DNA of 35,086 bases from Acidobacteriota bacterium (GTDB taxonomy: Bacteria > Acidobacteriota > Thermoanaerobaculia > Multivoradales > JAHEKO01), in NCBI GenBank assembly GCA_029862975.1, contig JAOTWP010000034.1, positions 1 through 35,086 on the forward strand, in the 5' to 3' direction. The first letter of the stretch is position 1, and each line of letters begins with the position of its first letter. Position numbers and translations under genes: made by a program. Under the pieces are notes generated by a model that did not search any database, was not told where the DNA came from, and was given only the letters and a program-made list of their open reading frames with translations. Shown piece after piece: positions 25,290-34,246 of this stretch.

Positions 25290-25757
25290 CTAGAGCTCGG
25301 GAACGAGTCGAGCGATCTGAATGGACTGCAAAGCGATGTGGTAGGACTCCTCCGGACCAACGCGAACCTCGATCTCGCCCTGGCCGCCGGCGTCTTCGGC
25401 CGGCCCCGCGGCGAGCGTGCCCACCACCGTGCGCTTGCCATCCGGCGGCTGCCAGGTCACCTTGATCAGGCTCCCCGCGAACCGGCGGAAGTCCGCGGGC
25501 CGGACGAGCTCGCGGTCCAGCCCCGGCGATGTGACCTCGAGAGTGTATCTCCCCCGCCCCCAATCGGCCACGTCGAGCAGCGCCGAGACCTGTTTGGAGA
25601 CCGTCTGGCAGTGCTCGAGGGTCACTCCGTCGCGATGGTCGAGGACGACGCGGAGCATCCCGCCGCGGAAACGAGCGTCCACGAGCTCGCAGCCGGCGCT
25701 CTCGGCGACCGCGGCGAACTCGGCCATCAACTCGTCATCCAGCTTGGCGTGAGTCAT
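25290..25757 (-). CDS. rimP: Ribosome maturation factor RimP
   Basis: RimP assists 30S subunit maturation. 155 residues with the family features GCELVDARFRGGMLRVVLDH, VTLEHCQTVSKQVSALLDV, the YTLEVTSPGLDRELVRPADFRRFAG signature and a C-terminal Sm-like barrel. Start ATG 25757 has GGAGAGGAG directly upstream; the frame is open further upstream but there is no other good start and it would enter the leader terminator. It heads the rimP-nusA-infB operon, preceded by a leader of about 80 bases with a promoter and an intrinsic terminator. Confidence 0.96.
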   Translation of the reverse strand: MTHAKLDDELMAEFAAVAESAGCELVDARFRGGMLRVVLDHRDGVTLEHCQTVSKQVSALLDVADWGRGRYTLEVTSPGLDRELVRPADFRRFAGSLIKVTWQPPDGKRTVVGTLAAGPAEDAGGQGEIEVRVGPEESYHIALQSIQIARLVPEL

Positions 25758-25786
25758 CTCCTCTCCGTCGCGCCGTCGGGAGGGAC

Positions 25787-25810
25787 AAAAAAAAGCGGGC
25801 TCACGCCCAC
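25787..25810 (-). terminator. Intrinsic terminator/attenuator in the rimP-nusA leader
   Basis: Read on the minus strand: GTGGGC, loop GTGA, GCCCGC, then eight T. The stem has one G-T wobble. It lies about 25-50 bases after the predicted transcription start and before the rimP ribosome site. It either attenuates the operon or ends a short leader RNA. A leader frame ATG GAG TGG GCG TGA ends in its loop. Confidence 0.75.
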
Positions 25811-25842
25811 TCCATCCACCGACAGCGAACAGGTGAGGCGGG

Positions 25843-25871
25843 AGTATACCCGCAAAGGCGAGAGACGGCAA
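25843..25871 (-). promoter_or_regulatory. Sigma-70 promoter of the rimP-nusA-infB operon
   Basis: On the minus strand TTGCCG (25871-25866), exactly 17 bases, TATACT (25848-25843). The spacing is ideal and both boxes are close to consensus, notable in such GC-rich sequence. Predicted start near 25836. Confidence 0.72.
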
Positions 25872-25893
25872 CGGGCTCTGTCTCACAGGTCTC

Positions 25894-25905
25894 TGAGCTA
25901 GCTCA
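25894..25905. promoter_or_regulatory. 12-bp perfect palindrome, possible operator
   Basis: TGAGCTAGCTCA, about 23 bases upstream of the rimP -35 box and about 190 bases upstream of the predicted htrA start. Either gene could use it as a regulator site; no known factor is recognised. Confidence 0.3.
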
Positions 25906-26059
25906 CGGGCGGGCTGGCGTCCGCGGCTGCGGACTCCGGACCGCGACCCGCCGCCGCCCGGGTCAGCGCTGCCGTTCACGGCGCCAAATTGGCAGCGCCG
26001 CAGGGTGTGGCGGCGCCGGGAGCGCGAGTTCCGCCCTGCCGGGGCCACGCCCGCGAGCT

Positions 26060-26076
26060 TGGCAGCAACCTTGCTT
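26060..26076 (+). promoter_or_regulatory. Sigma-54 (-24/-12) promoter of htrA
   Basis: TGGCAGCAACCTTGCTT matches the TGGCAC-N5-TTGCW pattern: GG and GC are separated by exactly 10 bases, the -24 TGGCA and -12 TTGCT parts are intact. Predicted start near 26086, giving a leader of about 45 bases to the htrA ATG. An NtrC-type activator is encoded at 30283-31677. Confidence 0.68.
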
Positions 26077-26130
26077 CAATGAGCGTTCCCTGGTGGAATA
26101 CACGACCGGCGAAGGAGATTCGAGACCATC

Positions 26131-27633
26131 ATGAGTGAGAACGTGAAGAGACAGACGACGACGGCGGCGCTGGTGCTCGGTGCCGTGATCTTCGGGATCG
26201 TGCTCGCGGGCGGCCTGGACCTGACGCCGGCCGCCAGATCGGAGGCGGCGCGCGAATCGCAGGTCGAGATGCCGCAGGCCGGCGCCCCGGTCCTGCCGAG
26301 CTTCGCGGATCTGGCGGAGCGGGCCTCCATCGCCGTCGTGTCGATCGACGCGAGCTCCTTCGAGAGCGCCGAGGAGCATCGGCGCAGCCAGCCCTTCGAC
26401 TTCTTCATGCGGCCGCGCGGCCCCGAGCGTGGGGACGAGGACCGCGAGTTTCGCCGCGATTCCGGCGGCAGCGGCTTCCTCGTCTCGGCCGACGGCTACG
26501 TGGTCACCAACAACCACGTGATCCGGGGCGCCGAGCGCCTGCAGGTGAGGATCGGCGACCGGGAGTACGACGCCGAGGTGCGGGGCGCGGACCCGGCGAC
26601 GGATCTGGCGCTGCTCAAGGTGGAGAGCGACCACGACCTCGAGTACCTGGAGCTCGGCGACAGCGAGTCCGTCCGCCCCGGCGACTGGGTGATGGCGATC
26701 GGATCGCCGGCGGGGCTCCTGAACACGGTGACCGTCGGCGTGGTCAGCGCCAAGCAGCGCCGCATCGGGATCTCGAGCGAGACCTCGTCGTTCGAGAACT
26801 TCATCCAGACCGACGCGGCGATCAACTTCGGCAACTCGGGCGGCCCGCTGATCAATCTCTCGGGGCAGGTGATCGGGATCAACACGGCGATCAACTACGG
26901 CTCCGAGAACATCGGTTTCGCCGTTCCCGTCAGCACGCTGAAGGCCGTGCTGCCGCAGCTGCGCGACTCGGGCCGGGTGCGCCGGGGCTTCCTGGGCATG
27001 CAGGTCACCGACCTGGTGCCGGAAGCCGCCGAGGCCTTCGGCCTCGAGTCCACGGATGGCGCCCTGGTGATGAGCCTGACCCCCGACATGCCGGCCGAGA
27101 AAGGCGGCGTCGAGGTCGGAGACATCGTGCTCGAGATGGACGGACGCGCCGTGCGCAACACCAGGGAGCTCATCGACTACGTCTCGGCGCAAGGACCCGA
27201 GGCCGAGGTCGAGCTGGAGATCCTGCGCAACGGCAAGAAGATCAAGCGCGAGGTCGTGCTGGCCGAGCGCCCGGCGGAGGGAGTCGAGACCGCGCCGGCC
27301 GACGAGGAGACCGAGGGCGGAATCGAGTGGCTGGGAATCCGCTACCAGGATCTCGCCCCCGGCCTGCGTGCTATGCACCGCATTCCCGACGACGTGGCAG
27401 GGGTCTGGGTGACGGCCGTTTCGCCGCGCAGTCCCCTCTATGACGCCGGCGTCCGGGCGCAGGACGCCGTCAACATCATCTCCGAGGTCAACGGCCGGCC
27501 GGTGACCAGCAGCGCCGAGTTCGAGAGCATCATCGGCGAAGCGCGTTCGGGAAGCCGGCTGCGGTTGTACGTGCGCCGGTTCGTCAACGGCGCGGAGGGG
27601 CAGCCGGTCTTCGCGTTCCCCGCCAAGCCCTAG
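26131..27633 (+). CDS. HtrA/Deg family periplasmic serine protease
   Basis: An envelope quality-control protease/chaperone. A single N-terminal hydrophobic segment (about residues 11-29) exports or anchors it. The trypsin-like domain has His129 (TNNHVI), Asp158 (ATDLALLK) and Ser236 (NFGNSGGPL), a complete triad. Two PDZ domains follow (about 290-370, starting RRGFLGMQV; and about 400-490, WLGIRYQDL). 500 residues, the length of DegP/DegQ. The start ATG 26131 has AAGGAG 13 bases upstream. The promoter looks sigma-54 dependent and a 13-bp stem hairpin follows the stop, so it is probably a single-gene transcript. DegP, DegQ and MucD are not separable by sequence here. Confidence 0.96.
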   Translation: MSENVKRQTTTAALVLGAVIFGIVLAGGLDLTPAARSEAARESQVEMPQAGAPVLPSFADLAERASIAVVSIDASSFESAEEHRRSQPFDFFMRPRGPERGDEDREFRRDSGGSGFLVSADGYVVTNNHVIRGAERLQVRIGDREYDAEVRGADPATDLALLKVESDHDLEYLELGDSESVRPGDWVMAIGSPAGLLNTVTVGVVSAKQRRIGISSETSSFENFIQTDAAINFGNSGGPLINLSGQVIGINTAINYGSENIGFAVPVSTLKAVLPQLRDSGRVRRGFLGMQVTDLVPEAAEAFGLESTDGALVMSLTPDMPAEKGGVEVGDIVLEMDGRAVRNTRELIDYVSAQGPEAEVELEILRNGKKIKREVVLAERPAEGVETAPADEETEGGIEWLGIRYQDLAPGLRAMHRIPDDVAGVWVTAVSPRSPLYDAGVRAQDAVNIISEVNGRPVTSSAEFESIIGEARSGSRLRLYVRRFVNGAEGQPVFAFPAKP

Positions 27634-27647
27634 AGCGAAGGTCGCCA

Positions 27648-27679
27648 GGCGGTCCGGAGTGCTCCGACTCCGGACCGCC
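27648..27679 (+). terminator. 13-bp stem hairpin after htrA
   Basis: GGCGGTCCGGAGT and ACTCCGGACCGCC pair perfectly around a 6-base loop, 14 bases after the stop. There is no T tract, so it would be an L-shaped or Rho-assisted terminator, or a 3' end stabiliser. Confidence 0.55.
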
Positions 27680-27724
27680 CGCGCCCGCCGTCCCGGCTCC
27701 CGACCGCTGGGATGTGGATAGTGC

Positions 27725-27730
27725 CATAAT
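27725..27730 (+). promoter_or_regulatory. Possible -10 element for the GGDEF-EAL gene
   Basis: CATAAT in the 166-base gap after htrA, 69 bases before the GTG start. No clear -35 accompanies it. Confidence 0.25.
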
Positions 27731-27799
27731 CGGCCTCCGGCGATCCCCCTGAGCCAGCTGCTCTGGCGTCCTGTCGGGACCGCGGGAGAACGCATCGGG

Positions 27800-30214
27800 G
27801 TGACGGAGAATCCAGCGCGCAGCGAAGCGGCGGTCGTGGAGGCCGCGCCCGGGCCGAGGTGGTTCTACACGCTCGAGCTGCCCGCCCTGCAGCTGCGGGC
27901 CGGAGAGGTGACCGCCGCCAACGGGCGCGCCGTGGAGCTCTTCGGCGACCGCGTCGTCGGCGGCGCCTTCGATGAGCGGTTCTCCGCCCTGGCCCACGTC
28001 GCCGCGCCCTCGAAGGAGACCGGGGAGGGGGCGAGCCGCAAGGTGCGGGCTCTCGCGGGCCCCGCCGCCGGCCGCCGCTACGCCCTCCACCGTCAGGCGG
28101 GGCAGGGGCACGACGAAGAGACGATCCTGCTGCTCGACGTCACTCGCGACAGCCGGCTCGAGGAAGCTCTCACCAACCGGCTGCGCGAGGTCAATCGGGC
28201 GCATCGCTCGGGGCGGTTGACGAGCTGGGAGCTCGACCTCAAGCGGCTCCGGGTGACGGTCCCGCACCGTCTCCCGGAGGCGTTCGGCTCGGTGCTGCGC
28301 TCCCTCGCGTTCGAAGAGGCCATGGCGCTCTTCCACCCGGACTCGGTGGGCGAGGTCCGCAACGCCGTCCGCCGCGCCATCGAGTCGGGCCGCCTGCGCC
28401 TCGAGGTGCGCGTCCTGGACGCGTCGGGCGGCGAGCACTGGGTCCTGCTGCGCGGCGCCACGACCAAGAACGCGAAGGGCGATCCGGTCACGCTCAGCGG
28501 CGTCGCCATCGGGATCACGGACGAGACCCGGGGGCAGAATCAGGTCGAGGAGCAGCTGGCCCTGCAGCTCGCCCTGCTCGACCACCTCGCCGACGGCGTC
28601 GTGCGGATGAGCGCCGACGGCACGATCGTGGCGATCAACTCCTCTGCCGAGCGCATGACCCGATGGCGCTCGGAGGAGGCGCTCGGCCGACCCGTACAGA
28701 CCGTCGTCCACCTGGTCGACGACAAGACGGGGGAGCGCCTGCGCGTCCAGCCGGAGGAGCGCGGCTTCGAGGGCTCGATGAACAGCCGCCTGATCCGGCG
28801 CGACGGCACGGAGCTACCCGTGCGCTGCGAGATCCGCAAGCTCATGATGCCGGCCTCGGACCCGGCCTGGGTGGTGGAGATGCGGGACCTCTCGGAGCTG
28901 CGCGGCCTGGAGAGCCAGATGCTCTTCCGCGCCACGCACGACGGTCTGACCGGTCTCTTCGACCGCGTGGAGTTCGAGCGCCGCCTGGGAGAAGCGCTGG
29001 CCGACGCCCGCGGCGAGCAGCACACCCACGCGCTGTGCTACGTCGATCTCGACAACTTCAAGATCATCAACGACACCTGCGGACATCTCGCGGGCGACGA
29101 GATGCTCAAGCAGATCGGTTCGCTCTTGCGGTGCAACTTCCGCGGCTCGGACACCCTGGGGCGGCTGGGGGGGGACGAGTTCGGCATCCTGCTGACCGAC
29201 TGTCCGCTCCAGAAAGCGACCGACATCGCGCACTCGCTGTGCAAGGACATCAAGATGTTCCGGTTCTCCTGGGACGACAAGGTCTTCAACGTCACCGCCA
29301 GCGTCGGTCTCGTGAGCCTCGACGGCCAGGCGGCGAGCGTGGCGGAGGTGATCGGGGCGGCGGACGGGGCGTGCTACATCGCCAAGCAGAAAGGCGCCAA
29401 CCGTGTCGAGATCTACCGGCCGGACGATTCCGTGCTCTCGGAGCGGCGCGACCAGCTGCAGCTCATCCAGGTGGTGCAGAACGCCCTGGCCACGGACACC
29501 TTCGAGCTCTACGGGCAGCCGATCGAGCCGCTGTACAGCAGCGAGCGGCGGATCATCGAGCTGCTGCTGAGGATGCGCGACGAGCAGGACCGCATGGTGC
29601 TGCCGGCGGAGTTCATGCGGGTGGCAGAGGCCCACGGGCTGGCCGTCCTGATCGACCGCTGGGTCGTGCGCAAGGCACTCGCGGAGCTGGCCGTTCACGG
29701 CAACGCGCCCGGCTTTGCCGGCGTCGCGTTCGCGATCAATCTCTCCGGGCAGTCGCTCGGCGACGAGACCTTCCTCCAGTACGTCCTGGAGCAGTTCGAG
29801 ACCTCGCGGGTCGATCCGGCCCGGGTCTATTTCGAGATCACCGAGACGGCCGCGATCTCGAACCTCGGTCGCGCCATGCGCTTCATCACGGAGCTCAGAG
29901 GCCAGGGCTCCGTCTTCGTGCTCGACGACTTCGGCGCCGGCCTGAGCTCGTTCGGCTACCTGCGCAATCTCCCCGTCGGCCTGATCAAGATCGACGGGCA
30001 GTTCGTCAAGGGGCTGACCCGCGACCCGATCCAGCGCGCCCTGGTCGAGGCGATCAACCAGATCGGCCAGGTGATGCAGATGAAGACGGTCGCCGAGTCC
30101 GTGGAGGACGAGCCGACCCTCAAGGCCCTGAGCGCAATCAAGGTGGACTACGCGCAGGGATTCCACGTCGCGCGCCCGGCGGCGCTGTCCGTGCTGCGCG
30201 AGCGAACACGCTAG
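27800..30214 (+). CDS. PAS-GGDEF-EAL protein (diguanylate cyclase / c-di-GMP phosphodiesterase)
   Basis: A cytoplasmic c-di-GMP enzyme with both domains apparently intact. Residues 1-240 are a sensor part with a PAS-like fold near 150-245; a second PAS domain lies at about 250-375 (LLDHLADGVVRMSADGTIVAIN). The cyclase domain has YVDLDNFKIIND and GGDEF at 457-461. The phosphodiesterase domain has ELL at 587-589 in place of EAL (conserved Glu kept), FAINLSGQ, FEITETA, DDFGAG from Asp709, KIDGQF and QGFHVARP. 804 residues; no membrane segments. Start GTG 27800 with GGGAGAA 9 bases upstream. A run of eight G falls exactly on the GGDEF codons. The next gene is an NtrC-type regulator 68 bases downstream. 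The net activity cannot be predicted. Confidence 0.94.
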   Translation: MTENPARSEAAVVEAAPGPRWFYTLELPALQLRAGEVTAANGRAVELFGDRVVGGAFDERFSALAHVAAPSKETGEGASRKVRALAGPAAGRRYALHRQAGQGHDEETILLLDVTRDSRLEEALTNRLREVNRAHRSGRLTSWELDLKRLRVTVPHRLPEAFGSVLRSLAFEEAMALFHPDSVGEVRNAVRRAIESGRLRLEVRVLDASGGEHWVLLRGATTKNAKGDPVTLSGVAIGITDETRGQNQVEEQLALQLALLDHLADGVVRMSADGTIVAINSSAERMTRWRSEEALGRPVQTVVHLVDDKTGERLRVQPEERGFEGSMNSRLIRRDGTELPVRCEIRKLMMPASDPAWVVEMRDLSELRGLESQMLFRATHDGLTGLFDRVEFERRLGEALADARGEQHTHALCYVDLDNFKIINDTCGHLAGDEMLKQIGSLLRCNFRGSDTLGRLGGDEFGILLTDCPLQKATDIAHSLCKDIKMFRFSWDDKVFNVTASVGLVSLDGQAASVAEVIGAADGACYIAKQKGANRVEIYRPDDSVLSERRDQLQLIQVVQNALATDTFELYGQPIEPLYSSERRIIELLLRMRDEQDRMVLPAEFMRVAEAHGLAVLIDRWVVRKALAELAVHGNAPGFAGVAFAINLSGQSLGDETFLQYVLEQFETSRVDPARVYFEITETAAISNLGRAMRFITELRGQGSVFVLDDFGAGLSSFGYLRNLPVGLIKIDGQFVKGLTRDPIQRALVEAINQIGQVMQMKTVAESVEDEPTLKALSAIKVDYAQGFHVARPAALSVLRERTR

Positions 30215-30270
30215 CGTGCCGCGGCCGCGAGGACCGTCCGGGGGCCACGGGACCCGCCCTTGCCGGCTGC

Positions 30271-30276
30271 TAGACT
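30271..30276 (+). promoter_or_regulatory. Possible -10 element (leaderless) for the NtrC-type regulator
   Basis: TAGACT ends 6 bases before the ATG at 30283. A weak -24/-12-like GG-N10-GC arrangement (GG 30250-30251, TTGC 30260-30263) overlaps it. Either or neither may act. Confidence 0.3.
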
Positions 30277-30282
30277 GACGCG

Positions 30283-31677
<1,395 letters not shown>

Positions 31678-31696
31678 CGCCGGCCGCCGCGCTTCC

Positions 31697-31726
31697 TTGA
31701 CCCCCGATTCCCCCGGTTGCTAGCAT
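31697..31726 (+). promoter_or_regulatory. Sigma-70 promoter before the acyl-CoA dehydrogenase pair
   Basis: TTGACC (31697-31702), 18 bases, TAGCAT (31721-31726). The -35 is nearly consensus. The predicted start near 31733 gives a leader of about 64 bases. Confidence 0.5.
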
Positions 31727-31796
31727 CGCGGGGCATTCCCGGCCGCCCGTCCCGGCCGCTCTTGCACCCACAGGCCGCCGGAGGAAGCCGCCCCGC

Positions 31797-32939
31797 ATGC
31801 ACGTCCAGTTGAGCGAAGAGCAGCTCCTCCTGCGGGAGACGGTGCGCCGATTCGCCGCCGAGGTCGTGGCACCGCGGGCGCGGGAGATCGACGAGAGCGG
31901 CGAGTTCCCGCGCGACTTCTTCGACCGCGCCGGTGAGCTCGGCCTGGCGGGCGTGGCGGTGCCCGACGAGTACGGCGGCGCCGGGATGGACGGCGTCTCC
32001 TACTGCATCGTCGTGGAGGAGATCGCGCGGGTCTGCGCCTCGAGCGCCGTGGTCCTGTCGGTCAACAACTCGCTCGTCTGCGACCCCCTCCTCGCGTTCG
32101 GCAGCGAGGAGCAGAAGCAGCGCTTCCTCGAGCCTCTGGCAGCGGGCAGGAAGCTCGGCTGCTTCGCCCTGACCGAGCCCGACGCGGGAAGCGACGCCGC
32201 GGCCCTGCGGACGACGGCGCGGCGCGACGGCGACGACTACGTGCTCGACGGCAGCAAGGTGTTCATCACCAACGGCTCGCATGCCGATCTCGCCCTCGTC
32301 TTCGCGTCGGTCGATCTGGAGGCGCGGCACAAGGGCATCACGGCGTTCATCGTCGAGACCGACCGGCCGGGCTTTCGCCGCGGCGCCCACGAGTACAAGC
32401 TGGGGGTCAACGCCTCGGGCACGACGGAGCTCGTCTTCGAGGATCTGCGGGTGCCCGCGGCCCAGAGGGTGGGCGAGGAAGGCATGGGATTCAAGATCGC
32501 CATGGCGACCCTGGACGGCGGCCGGGTGGGGATCTCGGCACAGGCCGTGGGCATTGCCCAGGGCGCGTTCGAGGAGGCTCTGGCCTACTCGCGGGACCGC
32601 CGTCAGTTCGGCCGTTCGATCGCCGACTTCCAGGCCATCCAGTTCTACCTCGCCGACATGTCGACCGAGATCGACGCCGGACGGCTCCTGACCTGGAAGG
32701 CGGCATGGGCCAAAGAGCACAAGAAGCGCTACAGCCTCGAGGCGGCGCAGGCCAAGCTCTTCACCTCCGAGATGGCCCAGCGGGTGACGAGCAAGGCGCT
32801 GCAGATCCACGGCGGCTACGGGTATACCAAGGACTACAACGTCGAGCGGTACTTTCGAGACGCGCGGATCACCGAGATCTACGAGGGCACGAGCGAGATC
32901 CAGAAGGTCGTGATCGCCAGCGCGATTCTCGGCAGCTAG
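31797..32939 (+). CDS. Acyl-CoA dehydrogenase (short-chain/butyryl type)
   Basis: An FAD enzyme that introduces the alpha,beta double bond of acyl-CoA and passes electrons to ETF. 380 residues with the N-terminal helical domain (HVQLSEEQLLLRETVRRFA), the FAD/substrate segment CFALTEPDAGSD, VFITNGSHADL and the C-terminal domain with the catalytic-base motif YEGTSEIQ (Glu363). The ILGS end is typical of this length class. It begins 119 bases after the NtrC-type gene, behind its own promoter, and is followed 12 bases later by a paralogue. No ETF, enoyl-CoA hydratase or ligase gene is nearby, so the chain-length or branched-chain substrate cannot be told. Confidence 0.95.
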   Translation: MHVQLSEEQLLLRETVRRFAAEVVAPRAREIDESGEFPRDFFDRAGELGLAGVAVPDEYGGAGMDGVSYCIVVEEIARVCASSAVVLSVNNSLVCDPLLAFGSEEQKQRFLEPLAAGRKLGCFALTEPDAGSDAAALRTTARRDGDDYVLDGSKVFITNGSHADLALVFASVDLEARHKGITAFIVETDRPGFRRGAHEYKLGVNASGTTELVFEDLRVPAAQRVGEEGMGFKIAMATLDGGRVGISAQAVGIAQGAFEEALAYSRDRRQFGRSIADFQAIQFYLADMSTEIDAGRLLTWKAAWAKEHKKRYSLEAAQAKLFTSEMAQRVTSKALQIHGGYGYTKDYNVERYFRDARITEIYEGTSEIQKVVIASAILGS

Positions 32940-32951
32940 ATCCGCCCCCAA

Positions 32952-34100
32952 ATGCCGACCTCGAGCTTTGCCCTGACCGCGGAGCAGGAGCTCCTGCGCT
33001 CCGAGGTGAGGCGCTTCGCGGAGGAGCGGATCCGGCCCGGCGTCGACGAGCGGGAGCGCACCCACGAGTTCCCCGCGGACATCCTGCGGGAGATGGGCGA
33101 GATGGGCCTGCTGGGGATGCTCGTCGGCGAGCGCTACGGCGGCGCCGGCTTCGACACCGTCAGCTACGTCGTCGCGGTGGAGGAGATCGCCCGCGTCTGC
33201 CCCTCGGTGGCGGTCACGATGAGCGTCTCGAACTCCGTCTGCGCCTGGCCGATCTACTGCTTCGGCAGCGACGAGCTGCGCGAGCGCTTCCTGCCGCCGC
33301 TGGCGGCAGGCGTGCATCTCGGCGGGTTCGGCCTTACCGAGCCCGGCTCCGGTAGCGACGCGGCCGCCATGCGCACCACGGCACGGCGCGACGGCGATCA
33401 TTGGCTGCTCAACGGCGAGAAGGCCTGGATCACCAACGCCGGATTCGCCGCGACCTACGTCGTGATGGCGAAGACGGATCCCGCGGCCGGAAGCCGCGGC
33501 GTGACGGCGTTCGTCGTCGCGGCCGACAGCCCCGGACTCGCCGTTGGCGAGCCCGAGACGAAGATGGGGCTCAAGGCTTCGCGGACCGCTCCTCTCCTCC
33601 TGACGGATTGCCGGATCCCGGCGGGCAACCTGCTGGGGCAGGTCGGGGAGGGCTTCAAGATCGCCCTGGCGACGCTCGATCACTCGCGGCTGGGCATCGC
33701 GGCACAGGCGGTCGGGATCCACCAGCGGGCGACCGAGCTGGCGATCTCGTACGCGCGCCAGCGCGTCCAGTTCGGGGTGCCGATCGCCCGCCATCAAGCC
33801 GTCCAGTTCCAGATCGCGCAGATGGCGACCGAGCTGGAGGCGGCCCGCGTCCTGACCCGCCACGCAGCAGGTCACGAGGGCGAGCACCACGGCGGCCGCC
33901 TGGCGTCGCAGGCCAAGCTCTACGCCTCCGAAGCGGCCAATCGGGCCTGCTACACGGCCCTGCAGATCCACGGCGGCAACGGGTTCAGCGACGACTCCGA
34001 GATCTCGAGGCTGTACCGCGACGTGCGCGTGACGACGATCTACGAGGGGACGAGCGAGATGCAACGGCTGGTCATCGCGCGCCACGTCCTGCGCGGCTGA
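32952..34100 (+). CDS. Acyl-CoA dehydrogenase, tandem paralogue
   Basis: A second acyl-CoA dehydrogenase of the same subfamily, 382 residues, colinear with its neighbour. Shared landmarks are GFGLTEPGSGSDAAAMRTTARRDG, AWITNAGFAATYVV, the central LGIAAQAVGIHQRATELAISYARQRVQFG and the catalytic-base motif YEGTSEMQ (Glu365). The substrate-side residues differ from the first copy (for example SNSVCAWPIYCFGS against NNSLVCDPLLAFGS), suggesting distinct acyl preferences rather than simple dosage. It starts 12 bases after the first copy and is followed by GC hairpins, so the two form one transcript. Confidence 0.95.
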   Translation: MPTSSFALTAEQELLRSEVRRFAEERIRPGVDERERTHEFPADILREMGEMGLLGMLVGERYGGAGFDTVSYVVAVEEIARVCPSVAVTMSVSNSVCAWPIYCFGSDELRERFLPPLAAGVHLGGFGLTEPGSGSDAAAMRTTARRDGDHWLLNGEKAWITNAGFAATYVVMAKTDPAAGSRGVTAFVVAADSPGLAVGEPETKMGLKASRTAPLLLTDCRIPAGNLLGQVGEGFKIALATLDHSRLGIAAQAVGIHQRATELAISYARQRVQFGVPIARHQAVQFQIAQMATELEAARVLTRHAAGHEGEHHGGRLASQAKLYASEAANRACYTALQIHGGNGFSDDSEISRLYRDVRVTTIYEGTSEMQRLVIARHVLRG

Positions 34101-34107
34101 TCCCTGC

Positions 34108-34140
34108 CGGGCGGAGGAGCCCGCCGGGCCGGCTCCGGCC
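34108..34140 (+). terminator. Paired GC hairpins after the acyl-CoA dehydrogenases
   Basis: CGGGC, loop GGAGGA, GCCCG (34108-34123), then GGCCGG/CCGGCC (34127-34140). They directly follow the second dehydrogenase stop. No T tract. Confidence 0.4.
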
Positions 34141-34157
34141 GGGCCGGGCAACTGCAC

Positions 34158-34163
34158 TATACT
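34158..34163 (+). promoter_or_regulatory. -10 element for the receiver-domain gene
   Basis: TATACT stands out in a GC-rich gap, 83 bases before the ATG at 34247. No -35 hexamer is recognisable at 16-18 bases. Confidence 0.4.
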
Positions 34164-34246
34164 CACCGCGTCCTGGACGTGGACCTCGACGGGGACGCGG
34201 GCGGGGACCCGGGCGACCGACCGACCGGCCGATTTGGGAGGGCTCG

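Larger units (their letters stand above)
25758..26130. other. Divergent regulatory region between rimP and htrA
   Basis: The only gene-free stretch over 300 bases. From the rimP side: ribosome site, an intrinsic terminator (25787-25810), a four-codon leader frame on the minus strand (25815-25801), a sigma-70 promoter (25843-25871), then palindromes (25894-25905; 25919-25934 with GTCCGC/GCGGAC arms; 25983-25993, GCCAA/TTGGC arms), and on the htrA side a sigma-54-type promoter (26060-26076) and AAGGAG (26112-26117). I find no tRNA gene here, unlike the E. coli metY-rimP layout. Confidence 0.75.

Noticed and set aside
25869..25915. A possible tRNA-like TAGCTCA box in the rimP-htrA gap, expected by analogy with metY in E. 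coli
   Set aside because: No acceptor stem, anticodon arm or T arm can be built around it; the box is part of a 12-bp palindrome.
30250..30264. A second -24/-12-like element before the NtrC-type gene
   Set aside because: GG-N10-GC spacing fits, but the -24 half lacks the TGGCA core, so I keep it only as a remark under the -10 element.
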